From Methanobacteriota archaeon (lineage in GTDB: Archaea > Thermoplasmatota > Poseidoniia > Poseidoniales > Thalassarchaeaceae): DNA of 64,000 nucleotides. The position numbers were made by a program, and so were the translations under genes. Positions 60,440-64,000 of this stretch are shown piece by piece. The notes under the pieces are model-generated. The model searched no databases. It was not told where the DNA came from and saw nothing but the letters and a program-made list of their open reading frames with translations. Where the stretch lies: NCBI GenBank assembly GCA_002720055.1, contig PBGH01000004.1, positions 9,076 to 73,075 on the forward strand. Reading direction: 5' to 3'. Each line of letters begins with the position of its first letter. The stretch's first letter is position 1.

Positions 60440-60445
60440 GGTGGT
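60440..60445 (+). promoter_or_regulatory. Shine-Dalgarno site for valS
   Basis: GGTGGT ends four bases before ATG 60450, supporting that start over the in-frame TTG at 60423. Confidence 0.55.
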
Positions 60446-60449
60446 CTTA

Positions 60450-62939
60450 ATGGGAGAGCCCAGGATAACTGATAAGAGATGGAGCGTAGATCTCGAAAAA
60501 AGGATACAATTGGAGCATTTTGAAGACTCTGAATATCTTGATAGGTACGCATTTAATCCCAGTTCTAAGAGAGAGATTTTCGTAATCGATACCCCTCCCC
60601 CTTATCCGAGTGGAACATGGCATATTGGAGCAGTGGCTCAATACAGTATGATAGATGTAATAGCTCGAAGCCAGAGACTATTAGGTAAAGAAGTGAAGTT
60701 TCCTTGGGGAGTCGACAGAAATGGGATCAATATAGAGTTCACTGTTGAAAAGAAAACGGGCAAGAAAATGAGGTCTTATGAAAGAGGAGAATTCTTGGAC
60801 CTATGCTCAGATACAATTGAGGAATATACGAAAGCAATGAGGAATACTGCTAAGAGAGTTGGACTATCTTGTGATTACGATAATGAATATCTTACAGACT
60901 CTCCAGAATATAGGGCCGTTACACAATCTATCTTCGTAGATCTTTTCAAACAAGGCAAGATTATTGAGGATTTAAGGCCGAATATCTATGATCCAAAAGA
61001 AGCCACGACAATAGCTGATGCAGAGGTACAGAGAATACAAAGAAAAACAAAGTTATGCGATATTATTTGGCAAATTGAAGATGGCGGAGAAGTTGTAATC
61101 TCAACCACAAGGCCTGAGATGATTTGTGCTTGTGGGGTCGTAGTTGTTCATCCTAATGATCAAAGATACACACATTTGATAGGAAAAAAGGCGATACTAC
61201 CAATGCAAGTTGAAGGCCGATCCAAAACTGTAGAAATCATATCTCACCCTTCTGTAAAGATGGAGTTTGGAAGTGGCGTTTTGATGGTATGTTCTTTTGG
61301 GGACCAAAACGATGTGTCAATATTCAGAGAATTAGGGCTTGCTCCTTTTGTCGCTATTGATCTTAATGGAACGATGACTGATATTTCCGGTCCTCTTTCA
61401 GGAATGACCGTTGAAACGGCTAGAATTGAAGCGATTAGAATTCTTCAGGAAAACGGTAAAATAACCTCCATTGTAGAAAGAGAGCAAGATGTTCCTGTTA
61501 GCGAAAGAGGCGGAAATCCTATAGAAATTATACTCCTGAAAGAATGGTACGTCAAGCAGACGAATGAAATTGATAGACTTAGTGAACTCTCTGACGAGAC
61601 TAGATTTATCCCAGAGAAAAATCGGCAATATTTACATGATTGGATAGATGGAATTTCTATAGACTGGCCGATAAGCAGGAGGAGATGGTACCATACAGAA
61701 ATTCCTGTTTGGTACTCAGAAGATGGTACAATGGTAATTGTCCCTCCGAAAGGGACATATGTGCAACCCTGGAAAGATAATCCTCCCGAAGGTTCGGAAG
61801 TAATCGACAGAGAAAACAAGAAATTGATTGGGAGTTACTCTGAATTAAAACATAGATTGGGTACAATTTATGGCGAGGAAAAGGTATTCGACACTTGGAT
61901 GGATTCCTCAAACTCAAATCTCTTTGTTTCTGGATATCTGGAAGACGATGAACTATTTTCACGCTCATTCCCTACTTCAATCAGGCCACAAGGTAAAGAA
62001 ATTGTTAGAACATGGCTATATTACACCTTACTAAAAAGCACATTACTACTGGATAAACCGGCTTTCATGAACGTCTGGATCGATGGGCTTGGCATGGATC
62101 CTTGGGGGAGGAAAATGTCGAAATCATTGGGCAATGGAATAGATGCTGATAGTGTACTTGAATGTGGAGCTAATGGAAGGACAGGCAGTTGGAAGATCCG
62201 TGGTTCTGATGGTAAGCAAGTTACACTAAGGGCGAATAAAATTGGCAGTGAGTGCTTTAGACTTTGGAAAGCTTGTGACGCACAGGTTGGTGATGACTTT
62301 CACATTAACCCCGAAGAAATAGAGACAAAATACTATGGCGTCTTAACAAAGTTATTCAATATAGCAAGATTCGCCAGCCAATTCGAAGTTCCTGAAAGTT
62401 TTGATGACCCCCCAGAACTGAATGTAGAGGATGTTTGGATATTATCCGAGTTTCGACAAACATTGGAGATAATTGAGAAAGGTTGGCGAGACATTGATAT
62501 CTATACAGCAGCTCAAAATATCAAAACATTTGGAACTGGTATTTTTCCAAGCCATTGGATGGAAATGGCAAAATCTAAATTGTACAACGGCGATATATCG
62601 AGTAATTGGACTTTACATAGAATTGTTAGAGATATACTGACTGCCTTTACGCCGATATGTCCATTTTTTACTCATTATCTTTCGAAGACTTTGTATGACG
62701 TAAGCTCTGTAGACATTAGAGAATTCCCTATTATTCCAGAAAGATGCAGGCTAGATATATTTGGAAATTTAAATGAATTAACAGAACAAATAGTGTCATT
62801 TAACTCCAAGATTTGGAAAATGAAAAAAGACTCTTCACTATCTCTAAAGTCACCAATAAATGATGTTGAAATACCAAATGACTTAGCCATCTTCTCTAGT
62901 GTTCTCAAGGATATGCACAACATCAATAGTTACAGTTAG
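60450..62939 (+). CDS. valS: Valyl-tRNA synthetase, archaeal type
   Basis: Class I synthetase of 829 aa. The HIGH motif is DTPPPYPSGTWHIGAVAQ and the KMSKS loop is GRKMSKSLGNGIDADSV. The editing domain has VVISTTRPEMICACGVVVVHPNDQRY and VLMVCSFGDQNDV, as in archaeal ValRS, and the Trp-rich segment SIDWPISRRRWYHTEIPVWY and KVFDTWMDSSNSN match that family; IleRS and LeuRS lack this editing sequence. GVDRNGINIEF replaces the usual GxDxxGLPxE. ATG 60450 with its Shine-Dalgarno site is the likely start. It overlaps the convergent serA gene by 4 bp. Confidence 0.9.
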   Translation: MGEPRITDKRWSVDLEKRIQLEHFEDSEYLDRYAFNPSSKREIFVIDTPPPYPSGTWHIGAVAQYSMIDVIARSQRLLGKEVKFPWGVDRNGINIEFTVEKKTGKKMRSYERGEFLDLCSDTIEEYTKAMRNTAKRVGLSCDYDNEYLTDSPEYRAVTQSIFVDLFKQGKIIEDLRPNIYDPKEATTIADAEVQRIQRKTKLCDIIWQIEDGGEVVISTTRPEMICACGVVVVHPNDQRYTHLIGKKAILPMQVEGRSKTVEIISHPSVKMEFGSGVLMVCSFGDQNDVSIFRELGLAPFVAIDLNGTMTDISGPLSGMTVETARIEAIRILQENGKITSIVEREQDVPVSERGGNPIEIILLKEWYVKQTNEIDRLSELSDETRFIPEKNRQYLHDWIDGISIDWPISRRRWYHTEIPVWYSEDGTMVIVPPKGTYVQPWKDNPPEGSEVIDRENKKLIGSYSELKHRLGTIYGEEKVFDTWMDSSNSNLFVSGYLEDDELFSRSFPTSIRPQGKEIVRTWLYYTLLKSTLLLDKPAFMNVWIDGLGMDPWGRKMSKSLGNGIDADSVLECGANGRTGSWKIRGSDGKQVTLRANKIGSECFRLWKACDAQVGDDFHINPEEIETKYYGVLTKLFNIARFASQFEVPESFDDPPELNVEDVWILSEFRQTLEIIEKGWRDIDIYTAAQNIKTFGTGIFPSHWMEMAKSKLYNGDISSNWTLHRIVRDILTAFTPICPFFTHYLSKTLYDVSSVDIREFPIIPERCRLDIFGNLNELTEQIVSFNSKIWKMKKDSSLSLKSPINDVEIPNDLAIFSSVLKDMHNINSYS

Positions 62940-63916
62940 AGATCATATCCATTTAGAGAAGTTCCTGGCTTCCCAGTATCGAAATATTCTAGAAGGAGCG
63001 CGGCCATTTCAGTACCTATCCTAGATTGAGCCTCCAAAGTAGATGCAGCTATATGTGGGGAGCCGTGAAAACCCAATCTAGATAGAAGTGGGCTATCTCC
63101 AAGTGGTTCAGTTTGGAAAACATCCAGTGCCAATGAGGTTAGTATGCCCGAGTCAAGTGCTTCTAAAGCTGCATTTTCGTCTACGATTCCACCCCTTGCA
63201 CAGCTAACAATATGATTTCCACACTCTACTCCATCAGCACCGATTCCCGGCATTAAACAAATTAGTTCCGAAGAAACAAGATTTTGGGTTTCTTCTGTCA
63301 GGTTGCAATGAACGGAAATATGGGTGCAGGAAGAAAAAAGATCCTCTATATTCTGGTGTATTGTTATTCCTTTGGGAGTATCCGAAATAAAAGGATCGAA
63401 AATATGAACTTGCATTCCAAACGCAATTGCCATTTCAGAAACACCCCTGGCAATTCTTCCAAATCCTATTAAGCCGAGATTCTTTCCACCAATCTCCGTA
63501 CCTCTAAACTTCTTTTTTTCCCAAGCTCCCCTTTTTAGGGAACTATCCGCTAGTGAAATATGCCTTGTAGAAGCGATTAAGTGACCCATTGTTAACTCAA
63601 CTACACTCCTTGTTGAAGCACCGGGAGTGTTGCAAACATATATCCCAAGATTTGTTGCTGCTTGGATATCGATATTATCGACTCCCACTCCGGCCCTACC
63701 AATAAGTCCAATACCACCGTCTAGGGTTGTGGAGGATTCTATTTGTTCTTTGAATAATTTCGTAGCGCTTCTGATTACAACGGCGTCAAAAAAAGATAGG
63801 GACCCTTCAAGAATCTGTTCTCCCGAAAAATGCTCATTATGCACAGAATGGCCTGCATTTTCTAAAATACTTATTGCAATATCCGACATTCCATCTGTAA
63901 CAGCTATTCTTCCCAT
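62936..63916 (-). CDS. serA: D-3-phosphoglycerate dehydrogenase (short form)
   Basis: A 326-aa D-2-hydroxyacid dehydrogenase, probably the first step of serine synthesis. Motifs: IGRAGVGVDNIDIQAATNLGI, CNTPGASTRSVVELTMGHLI, the NAD loop NLGLIGFGRIARGVSE, the catalytic Arg in CARGGIVDENAAL, Glu in the DVFQTEP segment, and His in HGSPHIAASTLEAQSRIG. There is no C-terminal ACT regulatory domain, so serine feedback through that domain is not expected. ATG 63916 matches the family start; the frame remains open to 63991 without similarity. Related hydroxyacid dehydrogenases are possible, but GSPHIxAST is typical of SerA. Confidence 0.9.
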   Translation of the reverse strand: MGRIAVTDGMSDIAISILENAGHSVHNEHFSGEQILEGSLSFFDAVVIRSATKLFKEQIESSTTLDGGIGLIGRAGVGVDNIDIQAATNLGIYVCNTPGASTRSVVELTMGHLIASTRHISLADSSLKRGAWEKKKFRGTEIGGKNLGLIGFGRIARGVSEMAIAFGMQVHIFDPFISDTPKGITIHQNIEDLFSSCTHISVHCNLTEETQNLVSSELICLMPGIGADGVECGNHIVSCARGGIVDENAALEALDSGILTSLALDVFQTEPLGDSPLLSRLGFHGSPHIAASTLEAQSRIGTEMAALLLEYFDTGKPGTSLNGYDL

Positions 63917-64000
63917 AACCTCTACAACACAATCATGTGCATCAATATTTTGAGGATTAACAAACGTAGGTTTGAAAATAAGAACCCCCATTTGCCAACT

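Noticed and set aside
60450..62939. Isoleucyl- or leucyl-tRNA synthetase as alternative identity
   Set aside because: The editing segment STTRPEMICACGVVVVHPNDQRY and VLMVCSFGDQNDV are of the archaeal ValRS type, not the TTTPW type of IleRS.
1..64000. CRISPR array, insertion sequence, prophage or integron
   Set aside because: No regularly spaced direct repeats, transposase, integrase or phage structural genes were seen on either strand; the only repeat arrays are protein-coding.

Overview
The window is densely packed archaeal DNA of moderate, AT-leaning composition. The gene set points to the Thermoplasmatota, most likely the marine Poseidoniia (Marine Group II); Marine Group III cannot be excluded from the sequence alone. 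Archaeal hallmarks are an archaeal primase small subunit, a proteasome beta subunit like that of Thermoplasma, the termination nuclease FttA/aCPSF1, SepF, isopentenyl phosphate kinase, a tRNA-splicing endonuclease, archaeal-type Pro-, Met-, Trp- and Val-tRNA synthetases, ZPR1, and a 7S SRP RNA. Bacterial-looking genes are mixed in: ThyA with dihydrofolate reductase, a PlsC-type acyltransferase, bacterial-type TopA, a proton-translocating transhydrogenase, a (6-4)-type photolyase and class 2 DHODH. This mixture is typical of surface-ocean Euryarchaeota.

Layout. 0-7 kb: isoprenoid genes (IDI cut by the left edge, then IPK), KptA, a thiolase, CoaBC and ProRS. 7-9 kb: a split transketolase. 9-12.3 kb: futalosine-pathway menaquinone genes mqnE-mqnA, facing mqnD and a half-length deoxyhypusine hydroxylase-like gene. 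12.3-15.7 kb: primase, then an EF-hand protein and an RDD-like membrane protein. 15.7-20 kb: acyltransferase-3, photolyase and a CNNM/CorC protein. 20-28 kb: MetRS, a repeat-rich surface lipoprotein, thyA-folA and PlsC. 28-34.5 kb: TrpRS, ZPR1, SepF, PsmB, FttA and tRNA-Pro. 34.6-40 kb: Nudix, malate dehydrogenase, a CPBP protease and pntA1-pntA2-pntB. 40-50 kb: surface and secretion genes (a CSCH protein, a divergent TatC, an M6 metalloprotease, a PKD-like protein), EndA, a PfkB kinase, aminopeptidase P and mqnC. 50-64 kb: geranylgeranyl reductase, TopA, PyrD, CcmE, SRP RNA, an EVE protein, an RND exporter, ValRS and SerA.

A common theme is an aerobic, quinone-based membrane economy. MqnA, C, D and E make menaquinone, PyrD (class 2) reduces quinone, CcmE points to cytochrome c maturation, PntAB links the proton gradient to NADPH, and a photolyase repairs sunlight damage. 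Translation signals fall into two modes. Several genes lying behind an upstream gene have GGTGAT or AGTGAT four bases before the start, while several divergently transcribed genes have a TATA-like box about 25 bases before the start codon, as expected for leaderless mRNAs.

No insertion sequence, CRISPR array or prophage was seen. The only long gap without a protein gene (about 56.5-56.85 kb) holds the SRP RNA. The observations most worth following up are the half-length DOHH-like protein, CcmE with a Cys ligand motif, a 29-bp Z-DNA-type tract upstream of topA, the divergent TatC, the surface protein carrying both a lipobox and a PGF-type tail, and the symmetric promoter between sepF and psmB.
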